Assembly: GCA_012961725.1 (NCBI GenBank)
Contig: DTYU01000128.1
Location: 1-5,582, forward strand
DNA: 5,582 nucleotides
Reading direction: 5' to 3'
Origin: Desulfotomaculum sp.
Lineage (GTDB): Bacteria > Bacillota > Desulfotomaculia > Desulfotomaculales > Ammonificaceae
Below are positions 1 to 5,582 of this stretch, in pieces (the first letter of the stretch is position 1; every line of letters begins with the position of its first letter). Both the position numbers and the translations under genes were made by a program. The notes beneath the pieces were generated by a model. That model saw nothing but the letters and a program-made list of their open reading frames with translations. It was not told where the DNA came from and searched no databases.

Positions 1-972
1 ATCTACTTTCCGGTCTCGGGCGTTGAGGTATTCCCTTTGATTCCGCCGCTGGTCGCGTTCGCGATTTCTTCCGTGACCACCTCCGCCGGGGTCACCGGTG
101 CCTTTCTCCTCTTGCCCTTTCAGGTCAGCATCCTCGGCTTTACCAGCCCCGCCGTAAGCCCCACAAACCTCATTTATAATATAGTCGCCATCCCCGGCGG
201 CCTTTACCGCTACATCAAGGAGGGACGGATGGCCTGGCCGCTGGTCTTGGTGGTTATCCTCGCGACCCTCCCGGGTGTATTCGCCGGCGCGCTGATCCGC
301 ATCAAATACTTTCCGGACCCGCGCACCTTCAAGTTCTTTGTCGGCCTTGTGCTGCTATATCTCGGTGTGCGCCTGCTCTACGAAACAACCGGCCGGTACC
401 GCAAACACCGCGCGCAGACCAGAGCGATCGAGCAGAAGTTCCGCGAACGGGTAAACGCTCTGCGGAATGAGGCCAAGACACGCTTAGCCGCCGGACTGCC
501 GGTCGAGGCCGTGGTTAGAACGAAACACGCCTCTCTCTCCCGCATCGAATATGAGTTCTGGGGGGAAAGCTTTTCCTTCAGTACCTTTAGCGTTTTTACT
601 GTCGCCCTAGTCGTGGGAATAGTCGGCGGCATCTACGGCATCGGCGGCGGGGCCATACTCGCTCCCTTCTATGTTTCCATCCTTGGTCTCCCCATCTATA
701 CAGTGGCCGGCGCCGCCCTGGCGGGAACCTTTCTTACCTCGATTGCCGGCGTCCTCTTTTTCCACGCCTTGGCCCTATCCCCCGTGGCAGGCCAGGCGGC
801 ATTGGCGCCCGACTGGGCGCTCGGGACGCTCTTCGGGATAGGCGGCTTGTTAGGTACATACGTCGGCGCGCGCCTCCAGAGATTCTTAGCGGACCGTTTA
901 ATCCGCGGCATCTTAGGCACCCTGGTCACCTGCCTGGCGGTCTGGTACGTGGTTCAGTTCATCATTCGCTAA
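1..972 (+). CDS. TauE/SafE-family membrane transporter, 5' end just outside the window
   Basis: This is an integral membrane protein of the TauE/SafE (DUF81) family, whose members are thought to export sulfite, sulfoacetate or related anions; the substrate here is unknown. The frame is open from base 1 (first residues IYFPVSGVEV) to TAA at 970-972, giving 323 visible residues. The TTG at 37 is a poor start because the family-like N-terminus continues upstream of it. The real start is probably only a codon or so before base 1. Hydrophobic segments lie at about 13-47, 50-70, 78-100 and 107-125. A charged, probably cytosolic linker follows at about 126-195, then more membrane segments at about 196-322. 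The two halves share an internal repeat: GVTGAFLLLPFQVSILGF (30-47) and GIGGGAILAPFYVSILGL (213-230). This inverted two-half architecture and length are normal for the family. No operon link to the downstream glycosyltransferases is evident, as a 152-bp gap follows. Confidence 0.9.
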   Translation: MYFPVSGVEVFPLIPPLVAFAISSVTTSAGVTGAFLLLPFQVSILGFTSPAVSPTNLIYNIVAIPGGLYRYIKEGRMAWPLVLVVILATLPGVFAGALIRIKYFPDPRTFKFFVGLVLLYLGVRLLYETTGRYRKHRAQTRAIEQKFRERVNALRNEAKTRLAAGLPVEAVVRTKHASLSRIEYEFWGESFSFSTFSVFTVALVVGIVGGIYGIGGGAILAPFYVSILGLPIYTVAGAALAGTFLTSIAGVLFFHALALSPVAGQAALAPDWALGTLFGIGGLLGTYVGARLQRFLADRLIRGILGTLVTCLAVWYVVQFIIR

Positions 973-1047
973 GCACCTTTTTATATATTCCCACCTGCCC
1001 GTGCCTTTTCCCGAGAGGCTACAAAAACACCTGCCGCTAGCCTTTGC

Positions 1048-1076
1048 TTACAAAAGATCCGGTCCCTTCATATCAT
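1048..1076 (+). promoter_or_regulatory. candidate sigma-70/sigma-A promoter for the first glycosyltransferase gene
   Basis: TTACAA (1048-1053) and TATCAT (1071-1076) are separated by 17 bp. The -10 box matches TATAAT at 5 of 6 positions, but the -35 box matches TTGACA at only 3 of 6. Transcription would begin near 1083, about 40 bases before the GTG start at 1125. The rest of 973-1103 shows no clear terminator or gene. This is motif inspection only and the match is weak. Confidence 0.28.
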
Positions 1077-1111
1077 GTATCAAAGGACGCGTAACTTCGC
1101 GGCTTGAGGTC

Positions 1112-1117
1112 GGGTGG
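1112..1117 (+). promoter_or_regulatory. weak ribosome binding site that favours the GTG start at 1125
   Basis: GGGTGG lies 7 bases before GTG 1125. It is an imperfect Shine-Dalgarno, and a GAGGT at 1106-1110 is further away (14 bases). The TTG at 1104 has no comparable site, and an in-frame TAA at 1092-1094 closes the frame upstream. GTG 1125 also puts the start a few residues before the first strand (SISLAMIVKD), as is usual for family 2 glycosyltransferases. Confidence 0.45.
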
Positions 1118-1124
1118 TCTGTCT

Positions 1125-2504
1125 GTGAAACACGGAAGCATCAGCCTGGCTATGATAGTAAAGGATGCGGCGAAAACGTTAGACCGGTGCCTAAGCAGCG
1201 TCCGGCATTACGTCGGCCAAATAGTCGTTGTCGATACCGGCTCCCAAGATGCCACCGTAGATATTGCAAGAAGCCACGGCGCCCTGATTGTCCATTTCCC
1301 ATGGCAAAACGATTTTTCCCGGGCAAGAAATGAAAGCCTCAGGCACACCGCCGGGGACTGGGTGCTCATCCTCGACGCGGACGAGGAACTCCCGCCTGAA
1401 ACCGCCCGGAGTTTGCGCAAATTAGCCGGTACGCCCGATATACAAGCATGGACCTTCATAATAGTCAGCCCCGTATCCGCAGACGAAGACAGCCCTAAAA
1501 CAGAGCATCTTAGCCTCAGAATGTTTCGCAACAACAGCTCCTACCGCTTTGAGGGGAAGATCCACGAACAGATCAAGCCGAGCATCCTCAGGGAGGACGC
1601 CGGTGCAGCCATCAGGCATTCTGACCTCACGATCATGCATCACGGTTACGTCGCCGATTCAAAAGGGCGCAGGGATAAGACGCTGCGCAATATTAGCATA
1701 CTTAAAGAGGTATTGGCTGACCAGCCCGAAGACCCTTTTGCAAACTACAACCTCGGCGTAAGTTATTTCGTGCTGGGCGACTTAGAAAACTCGCAGCGGC
1801 ATTACGAAACCGCGCTTGAGCGCCTGGATCCGCACGCTGGTTTTGCGGCAGCGCTTTACCGCAACTACTGTATCTGTCTGCTTGAAATGGGCGAGTACCT
1901 TCGCGCGCTGCAACTCGCCGACAAAGGCTTGTCCTTTTTTCCCGACTACCCTGATCTCTACTTTGTCAAAGGGCAGATCTTTTGGGACTTAGGGATGCTG
2001 CCACAGGCCAAAGCCAGTTTTCTGAAATGCACCCGCTTCCGGCGAACACCCCCGGAATACACCACCACGCAAGGGGTTACCGGCCACTTGGCTTTTGAGA
2101 ACTTGGCCGCCGTCTATGCGCACGCAGGAAACCCGCGCGCCGCGCTCGACTGGCTCAGGCTTGCCCTTAAGGAACAGCCGGGATCCCAGCGGCTGTTGTC
2201 CAAGCTCCGCCATCTGCTGCAAGAGCTAAACCAAAAAGGTGACGAAATCTCCGAGACCGCCAGCGCTGATCTCAGCCTGCACAGGCAGGGCCTTCGTGAT
2301 TCCTTGGCGGCGTACCAAGAATCACCGGCCAATGAGCTTCATGCCTTGTGCGCGTTAGAACAACTGGCCGTCCAATGCCGGGAGTTTGTCTTAAGCGGAC
2401 TCGACACCGAAAAGAACAACGCCGAGTTGCAAAGAGAACTGTTCAGACTCACATCGCTTAGGAAGAAGATACAACGGCTGAAACGGCTGATACTGGAACC
2501 CTGA
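1125..2504 (+). CDS. family 2 glycosyltransferase with C-terminal TPR-like helices
   Basis: This is a 459-aa cytosolic protein. The N-terminal GT-A domain (about 5-175) has the first strand SISLAMIVKD (5-14) and the nucleotide-sugar strand VVVDTGSQDATVDIA (34-48). Next come FPWQNDFSRARN (58-69) and the metal/UDP-sugar binding DAD (84-86) in WVLILDADEEL. RMFRNN (132-137), GKIHEQI (144-150) and IMHHGY (170-175) follow. From about 203 the protein becomes TPR-like, with one clear repeat at 203-236 and helices through 400, including FPDYPDL (272-278). It ends in a charged helix, possibly coiled coil (425-459). Enzymes of this architecture transfer a sugar from a nucleotide donor; SunS, which S-glycosylates a peptide, is a distant example of GT2 plus helical repeats. 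Donor and acceptor are unknown here. The next gene is a paralogue 121 bp downstream. An alternative TTG start at 1104 would add seven residues. Confidence 0.88.
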   Translation: MKHGSISLAMIVKDAAKTLDRCLSSVRHYVGQIVVVDTGSQDATVDIARSHGALIVHFPWQNDFSRARNESLRHTAGDWVLILDADEELPPETARSLRKLAGTPDIQAWTFIIVSPVSADEDSPKTEHLSLRMFRNNSSYRFEGKIHEQIKPSILREDAGAAIRHSDLTIMHHGYVADSKGRRDKTLRNISILKEVLADQPEDPFANYNLGVSYFVLGDLENSQRHYETALERLDPHAGFAAALYRNYCICLLEMGEYLRALQLADKGLSFFPDYPDLYFVKGQIFWDLGMLPQAKASFLKCTRFRRTPPEYTTTQGVTGHLAFENLAAVYAHAGNPRAALDWLRLALKEQPGSQRLLSKLRHLLQELNQKGDEISETASADLSLHRQGLRDSLAAYQESPANELHALCALEQLAVQCREFVLSGLDTEKNNAELQRELFRLTSLRKKIQRLKRLILEP

Positions 2505-2577
2505 ACGTTTTGAACCTATGAAGGAGTGGTTCACGACGGTACAGCCGCGCCACCGGGGATGAAAACCATTCACTCTT

Positions 2578-2608
2578 AAAAATTTAGTATTGTGTCCCCG
2601 AAATTTTT
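2578..2608. repeat. 8-bp perfect inverted repeat surrounding repeat copy 1
   Basis: AAAAATTT (2578-2585) and AAATTTTT (2601-2608) are exact reverse complements, separated by 15 bases that contain the GTGTCCCC core. The right arm ends two bases before the AAGGAGG ribosome site of the double glycosyltransferase gene. The arms are pure A/T, so a hairpin would be weak; a protein-binding palindrome is an alternative. The second repeat copy (5015-5040) does not preserve the arms perfectly. Confidence 0.5.
2581..2606 (+). repeat. 26-bp direct repeat, copy 1
   Basis: The unit reads AATTTAGTAT, one variable base (T here), GTGTCCCC, two variable bases (GA here), AATTT. It matches the copy at 5015-5040 at 23 of 26 positions in the same orientation. 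It lies in the gap between the two glycosyltransferase genes, directly before the ribosome site of the second. A 26-bp match at this level in 5.6 kb is not expected by chance. It resembles short dispersed intergenic elements or mobile-element termini, but no transposase is visible in the window. Confidence 0.8.
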
Positions 2609-2610
2609 GG

Positions 2611-2617
2611 AAGGAGG
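2611..2617 (+). promoter_or_regulatory. strong ribosome binding site fixing the TTG start at 2626
   Basis: AAGGAGG is a near-complete anti-Shine-Dalgarno match, 8 bases before TTG 2626. It rules out the in-frame TTG at 2590, which lies upstream of this site inside the 26-bp repeat and would add 12 residues unlike the family. Confidence 0.88.
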
Positions 2618-2625
2618 CAGTCCGG

Positions 2626-5004
2626 TTGAAGAACACCATCAGTCTCTGTTTGATCGCCAAAAACGAATCGGACAACATCGGACGCTGTTTGCAGAGCGCC
2701 CAAGGATTCGTAGATGAAATAATACTGGTCGATACCGGATCGACCGACAACACCGTTGAAATCGCCGCAGCCGCCGGGGCTAAGGTCATCGAAACGGAGT
2801 GGAAAGATGACTTCAGCCACGCCCGGAATCTTTCATTGGAGGGCGCCGCCGGAGAATGGATCCTTTTCTTGGACTGTGATGAAGAGCTTACTCCGGAGAG
2901 CGGACCCGAACTGCGGCGAATCGTAGCGGACAGTCCGTTTGAAGCCTATTTCGTCACCGTAACCAACCTCACACAAGCAGGTATCGAACTCAGTTTCCCA
3001 AGCATCCGCCTTTTCAGAAACAGGAACTGCTACCGGTTTACAGGTAAGATCCATGAGCAGATAGCGAACTCCATCGTGAATAGCTGTGGAGTTGATAAGA
3101 TAGGCCATAGCGGAATAACGGTCATTCATCACGGTTATAACGCAGAGACCACGAACATTCAGGCGAAAATCCGCAGAAATTTAGAAATCCTTAAAACGTA
3201 TCCCGACGAAGCAAAGGACGGATTCTATTTTTATAACTTAGGGACGGAGCACCTGCGCCTGGGCGAGACGGAAAAGGCGCTCGCAAACTACACCGAAGCG
3301 CTCCGGCTCACAAAGCCGACCCAGAGTTACGGGCCGATCCTGGTCAAGAGAACCGTCACCGCCCTGATGGAGCTGCGCAGGTACAGGGACGCGATCGAAC
3401 ATCTGCGTTACTACCAAGGCATCTATCAGGATTTCAGGGACCTTCTGCTCCTTGAGGCGGTATGCCATTTAGACTGCGGACGATACTCCGAAGCCGGGCT
3501 GCGCCTCGACCGGTTCCTTGAGGCGCCGCCGTCCCCCAAGTGGTACCCGGCGGAAAAAATCAGGGGCTCTACCACGGACGAGTTGCTGGGCCGAGCCCGG
3601 GCGCTGGCCATCCCCCGGGAGTATCCGGATATAAGCGTATGCATCATCGGCAGGAACGAAGAAGACCTGATCCTGCAATGCATCAAAAGCGCCAACGAAA
3701 TAGCCAAAGAGGTAATCTTTGTTGATACGGGCTCCACAGACAGAACCCCGGCCCTCGCCCACCAGATGGGCGCAAGTCTTTACCGTTTCCCGTGGAACAA
3801 CAGCTTCGCTGATGCCCGAAATTTCGCGATCAGCAAAGCCCGGGGTGAATGGATCCTGGTTCTCGACGCCGACGAGGCACTGCCCGACGAGAGCAGAAAG
3901 CTGATCACGGATCTGGTCAAAAGGACGAACTGCAGCAAAGGCGAACGCTGCGGCGGGTATTTCTTAAGAATCTGCACCTTCTTAGACCGCGGTTTGTCTC
4001 CCGCCAACTGCCACGTTACGGCAGCCTGCAGGCTGCTGCGTAACAGAAACTACCGCTTTCAGGGACCGGTACTTGAGGACGTAGTCTCCTCAATCATTGA
4101 TTCCGGTGAAACAACTTCTTTTGCCGATATAACCGTCAACCACCTGCACTTCTTGGCCGGGAGTGAACACCTCGCCCAAAAGAGGCGCTTGAAGATCGAG
4201 GCCATCAAGCAGGGACTGGCCGCAGACCCCGTGAGGCAAAGTCTGGCCTTAGGCATAGAATCTTTTTACGCCCGGGAGTTTGCTCCCGCTGCAAGACACT
4301 TAGCGATTGATCCAGGGAGACTCGAGGAGCCGGACCTCCCTAAGTTCTTTTACTGCTACGCCATCTCGCTGTTAAACACGGGGAATCATGGCCTGGCCGC
4401 AGAGGTCTTAGACCGGGCCTTAAGGCTTTTCCCTGATTATACGGACCTCATTTACTCTCAGGCGATCGCGAAATGCATGTTAGGGGAAAACGAAACCGCT
4501 TGCGAACTGCTCAGGCAGTGTCTGGCAATGGGAGACGCCCCCTGGGAGAAATACACCGCCAGCCCCGGAACGGGAAGCTACAAGGCGATCTGTTCCCTCG
4601 GCGTCATCCTCGCGCGCATGGGTGACATTACAGGGGCGCTTGAGCTTCTTGCGGAAGCGGCCGCCATCCCCGGCAGCTTCGAAGAAGCCATTGAAAGCAT
4701 CGTTTTCTTGCAAGACAGGCTGCCTATGCCGCTTGACAGTTTTCTTGAAAATAAAGGCCTCTTGAACTCGCGAAACCTCAGTATCGTTTCCCGGTCGCTC
4801 GCAAAAATGGGACGGTTTGAAGAGAGCCTCCTGTACCTCGCGAAAGCCGGCCAGCGGATTGCCGTAGAGCCCGTACCGCGGGAATTCACGCAGATCACTC
4901 GGGCGATCGACTTTCTGATAAAAAGGTTTCACCGGCAGGCCTCGGAAAGACTGTCTGAAGGTGCGCAGTTTAAAAGCCTCTTGATCAGCTTGACTTCTCC
5001 CTAA
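2626..5004 (+). CDS. double-module family 2 glycosyltransferase with TPR-like helices after each module
   Basis: This 792-aa protein contains two GT-A/TPR units in tandem. Module 1 (about 1-330) has TISLCLIAKNE (4-14), LVDTGSTDNT (34-43), DCD as its DxD (83-85), RLFRNR (128-133), GKIHEQI (140-146), VIHHGY (166-171), a clear TPR at 198-231 and YQDFRDL (267-273). Module 2 (about 332-792) has DISVCIIGRNE (335-345), FVDTGSTDRT (365-374), DAD (414-416), RLLRNR (469-474), FPDYTDL (602-608) and more helices to the end. In module 2 the HEQ motif is replaced by LED (483-485) and HHGY by HLHF (506-509). It therefore keeps the donor-site signatures but has an altered presumed acceptor or catalytic region. 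The neighbouring 459-aa protein aligns end to end with module 2. No signal peptide or membrane segment is seen, so it probably acts in the cytosol, glycosylating an unidentified protein, peptide or saccharide. The gene is bracketed by two copies of a 26-bp repeat. Confidence 0.9.
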   Translation: MKNTISLCLIAKNESDNIGRCLQSAQGFVDEIILVDTGSTDNTVEIAAAAGAKVIETEWKDDFSHARNLSLEGAAGEWILFLDCDEELTPESGPELRRIVADSPFEAYFVTVTNLTQAGIELSFPSIRLFRNRNCYRFTGKIHEQIANSIVNSCGVDKIGHSGITVIHHGYNAETTNIQAKIRRNLEILKTYPDEAKDGFYFYNLGTEHLRLGETEKALANYTEALRLTKPTQSYGPILVKRTVTALMELRRYRDAIEHLRYYQGIYQDFRDLLLLEAVCHLDCGRYSEAGLRLDRFLEAPPSPKWYPAEKIRGSTTDELLGRARALAIPREYPDISVCIIGRNEEDLILQCIKSANEIAKEVIFVDTGSTDRTPALAHQMGASLYRFPWNNSFADARNFAISKARGEWILVLDADEALPDESRKLITDLVKRTNCSKGERCGGYFLRICTFLDRGLSPANCHVTAACRLLRNRNYRFQGPVLEDVVSSIIDSGETTSFADITVNHLHFLAGSEHLAQKRRLKIEAIKQGLAADPVRQSLALGIESFYAREFAPAARHLAIDPGRLEEPDLPKFFYCYAISLLNTGNHGLAAEVLDRALRLFPDYTDLIYSQAIAKCMLGENETACELLRQCLAMGDAPWEKYTASPGTGSYKAICSLGVILARMGDITGALELLAEAAAIPGSFEEAIESIVFLQDRLPMPLDSFLENKGLLNSRNLSIVSRSLAKMGRFEESLLYLAKAGQRIAVEPVPREFTQITRAIDFLIKRFHRQASERLSEGAQFKSLLISLTSP

Positions 5005-5014
5005 TTATGAGAAT

Positions 5015-5040
5015 AATTTAGTATGGTGTCCCCCTAATTT
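5015..5040 (+). repeat. 26-bp direct repeat, copy 2
   Basis: This copy has G at the first variable base and CT at the next two, and otherwise equals the copy at 2581-2606. It begins 11 bases after the stop codon of the double glycosyltransferase and ends 13 bases before the stop of the convergent PIN toxin gene. Just upstream, AATTAT (5003-5008) and ATAATT (5013-5018) form a 6-bp inverted repeat around GAGA, overlapping the stop codon. No T-rich terminator hairpin is evident in this 49-bp convergent gap. Confidence 0.8.
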
Positions 5041-5053
5041 ATATAAGATGACG

Positions 5054-5452
5054 TTACGGCAGACATGTAAAGCCCTGCGCGCCAAAGTCCTGGTCAAAGG
5101 CGAAAGCCTCTTTGAGCCCCAAACGCCGCATTAAGGCAAAGCTTACACAATCCACCAGGCTCAGCCGCTGCTGTTTGGCAGTAAGCACGGCGTTGGCCGC
5201 ATTCTCGTGGAGCGTTTCTTCTACCCGCTCGACCCGGAGCAGGGGGAAGATGTCTTCGTGAAAAACCTTCAGCGCCTCCAGACCCAACCGGTGCTGAACC
5301 AGCGCGTAGGTCTCCACTAAAACGTAGCTGCTGCAAATGAGGGGCACACCCGCCCGCAGCAACTCTTCCCAGACCCTTTTGGCCTGCGGGTGGTATTCAT
5401 CGTCGGCATCCAGCACGGCTAAGAAAGCAGAGGTGTCCACATAAACGCTCAT
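5054..5452 (-). CDS. vapC: PIN-domain ribonuclease toxin, VapC type
   Basis: This is a complete 132-aa PIN-domain protein, a normal length for VapC toxins, which are Mg2+-dependent RNases that arrest translation by cutting tRNA or rRNA. The conserved acidic residues are visible: D6 in VYVDTSAFLA at the N-terminus, E47 in YVLVETYAL, D101 in LSLVDCVSFALM, and D120 (with D122) in AFAFDQDF. The site therefore looks intact. The ATG overlaps the stop of the upstream gene as ATGA, the usual translational coupling of antitoxin and toxin. GGAGG lies 10 bases upstream. The gene runs convergently toward the glycosyltransferases, with 49 bp between the stop codons. PIN domains also occur in solitary nucleases, but the overlapping partner makes a toxin-antitoxin module much the best reading. 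The RNA target is unknown. Confidence 0.9.
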   Translation of the reverse strand: MSVYVDTSAFLAVLDADDEYHPQAKRVWEELLRAGVPLICSSYVLVETYALVQHRLGLEALKVFHEDIFPLLRVERVEETLHENAANAVLTAKQQRLSLVDCVSFALMRRLGLKEAFAFDQDFGAQGFTCLP

Positions 5453-5582
5453 TCGGTGACGGCCTCCGCGAAGTATTCATCGTGTCGCCGGGAAAGGTCT
5501 TTCACCCCGGAGCGGAAGCGCCCGGCCGCCCGTAGCGCGCGCTCGACCCGGCTCCGGTAATCCGCCCCGTGGCGCGCGGCAA
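5449..5582 (-). CDS. antitoxin partner of the PIN toxin (C-terminal part only)
   Basis: An open frame enters from the right edge and ends at TGA 5451-5449, giving the last 43 residues. The tail includes RALRAAGRFRSGVKDLSRRH and then DEYFAEAVTE. From family knowledge, this AAGRFRSG...DLS..HD.Y..EA pattern is typical of the C-terminus of ribbon-helix-helix (CopG/VapB-like) antitoxins paired with PIN toxins. This part normally wraps the toxin and blocks its active site. The DNA-binding N-terminus lies outside the window, so the fold is inferred. The stop overlaps the toxin ATG by four bases (ATGA). Such antitoxins usually repress their own operon; the promoter would lie off the right edge. Confidence 0.8.
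   Translation of the reverse strand, partial: AARHGADYRSRVERALRAAGRFRSGVKDLSRRHDEYFAEAVTE
5463..5467 (-). promoter_or_regulatory. ribosome binding site of the PIN toxin gene
   Basis: On the - strand GGAGG lies 10 bases before the ATG at 5452, inside the last codons of the antitoxin gene. It supports this start and suggests the toxin can be initiated independently as well as by coupling through the ATGA overlap. Confidence 0.65.

Noticed and set aside
37..39. TTG at 37 as the start of the TauE/SafE gene
   Set aside because: The frame stays open to base 1 and the upstream residues read like the family N-terminus, so the gene is better treated as cut by the window edge.
973..1006. Possible terminator after the TauE/SafE gene (GCAC...GTGC)
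   Set aside because: Only four base pairs with a loop over 20 nt; the T-run lies inside the loop rather than after a stem.
1075..1107. 10-residue leader peptide frame before the first glycosyltransferase
   Set aside because: No ribosome site, no attenuator-like codon run and no paired hairpins; chance is sufficient.
1152..1154. ATG at 1152 as the start of the first glycosyltransferase
   Set aside because: It falls inside the first beta strand (SISLAMIV) and would remove part of the nucleotide-binding fold.
1001..1333. 110-codon + strand frame across the start of the first glycosyltransferase
   Set aside because: It overlaps a well-supported gene in another frame and has low-complexity, Arg/Pro-rich content with no recognisable domain.
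2518..2562. 14-residue frame in the spacer between the glycosyltransferase genes, considered as a peptide substrate
   Set aside because: No Shine-Dalgarno upstream, no Cys or leader-core pattern, and too short to support.
2590..2592. TTG at 2590 as the start of the double glycosyltransferase
   Set aside because: It lies within the 26-bp repeat with no ribosome site before it. AAGGAGG at 2611-2617 points to TTG 2626, right before the first conserved strand.
2391..2789. 132-codon - strand frame spanning the spacer and the start of the second glycosyltransferase
   Set aside because: Most of it is antisense to two real genes, and the product has no recognisable family features.
4480..4932. 150-codon - strand frame inside the double glycosyltransferase
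   Set aside because: It is antisense to conserved coding sequence, shows no domain and has no convincing ribosome site; it is typical of a shadow frame.
5003..5018. AATTAT-GAGA-ATAATT as an intrinsic terminator of the double glycosyltransferase
   Set aside because: The stem is six A/T pairs only and there is no U-tract after it, so it is too weak to call.

Overview
The window (5582 bp, roughly mid-50s % GC by eye) is a bacterial chromosomal segment. It carries three genes on the + strand and two overlapping genes on the - strand. Strong AAGGAGG/GGAGG ribosome sites, GTG and TTG starts, a TauE/SafE transporter and tetratricopeptide (TPR) glycosyltransferases suggest an anaerobic Firmicute, perhaps of the Desulfotomaculum/Pelotomaculum type. 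That assignment is a low-confidence inference; nothing here is diagnostic.

Layout. Bases 1-972 hold an almost complete TauE/SafE-type membrane transporter, with its start just off the left edge. Bases 973-1124 are non-coding, with a weak promoter candidate. Bases 1125-2504 encode a family 2 glycosyltransferase fused to TPR-like helices (459 aa, GTG start). Bases 2505-2625 are a spacer ending in a 26-bp repeat and a strong ribosome site. Bases 2626-5004 encode a 792-aa protein with two glycosyltransferase-plus-TPR modules in tandem (TTG start). Bases 5005-5053 carry a second, directly oriented copy of the 26-bp repeat. On the - strand, 5452-5054 encodes a PIN-domain (VapC-type) toxin. The upstream gene, the C-terminal part of its antitoxin, overlaps it by ATGA and runs off the right edge.

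How the genes relate. The two glycosyltransferase genes are clearly paralogous. The second behaves as a partial copy of the unit joined to a full-length copy: motif spacings from the first strand to the DxD and FPDY-type motifs are the same or nearly the same in all three modules. The last module has lost the HEQ motif of the other two, so it may differ in specificity or activity. The target of glycosylation cannot be read from this window. The toxin-antitoxin pair converges on the glycosyltransferase genes and is probably functionally separate.

Most worth a second look: the double glycosyltransferase with a diverged second site, and the pair of near-identical 26-bp repeats that bracket exactly that gene.
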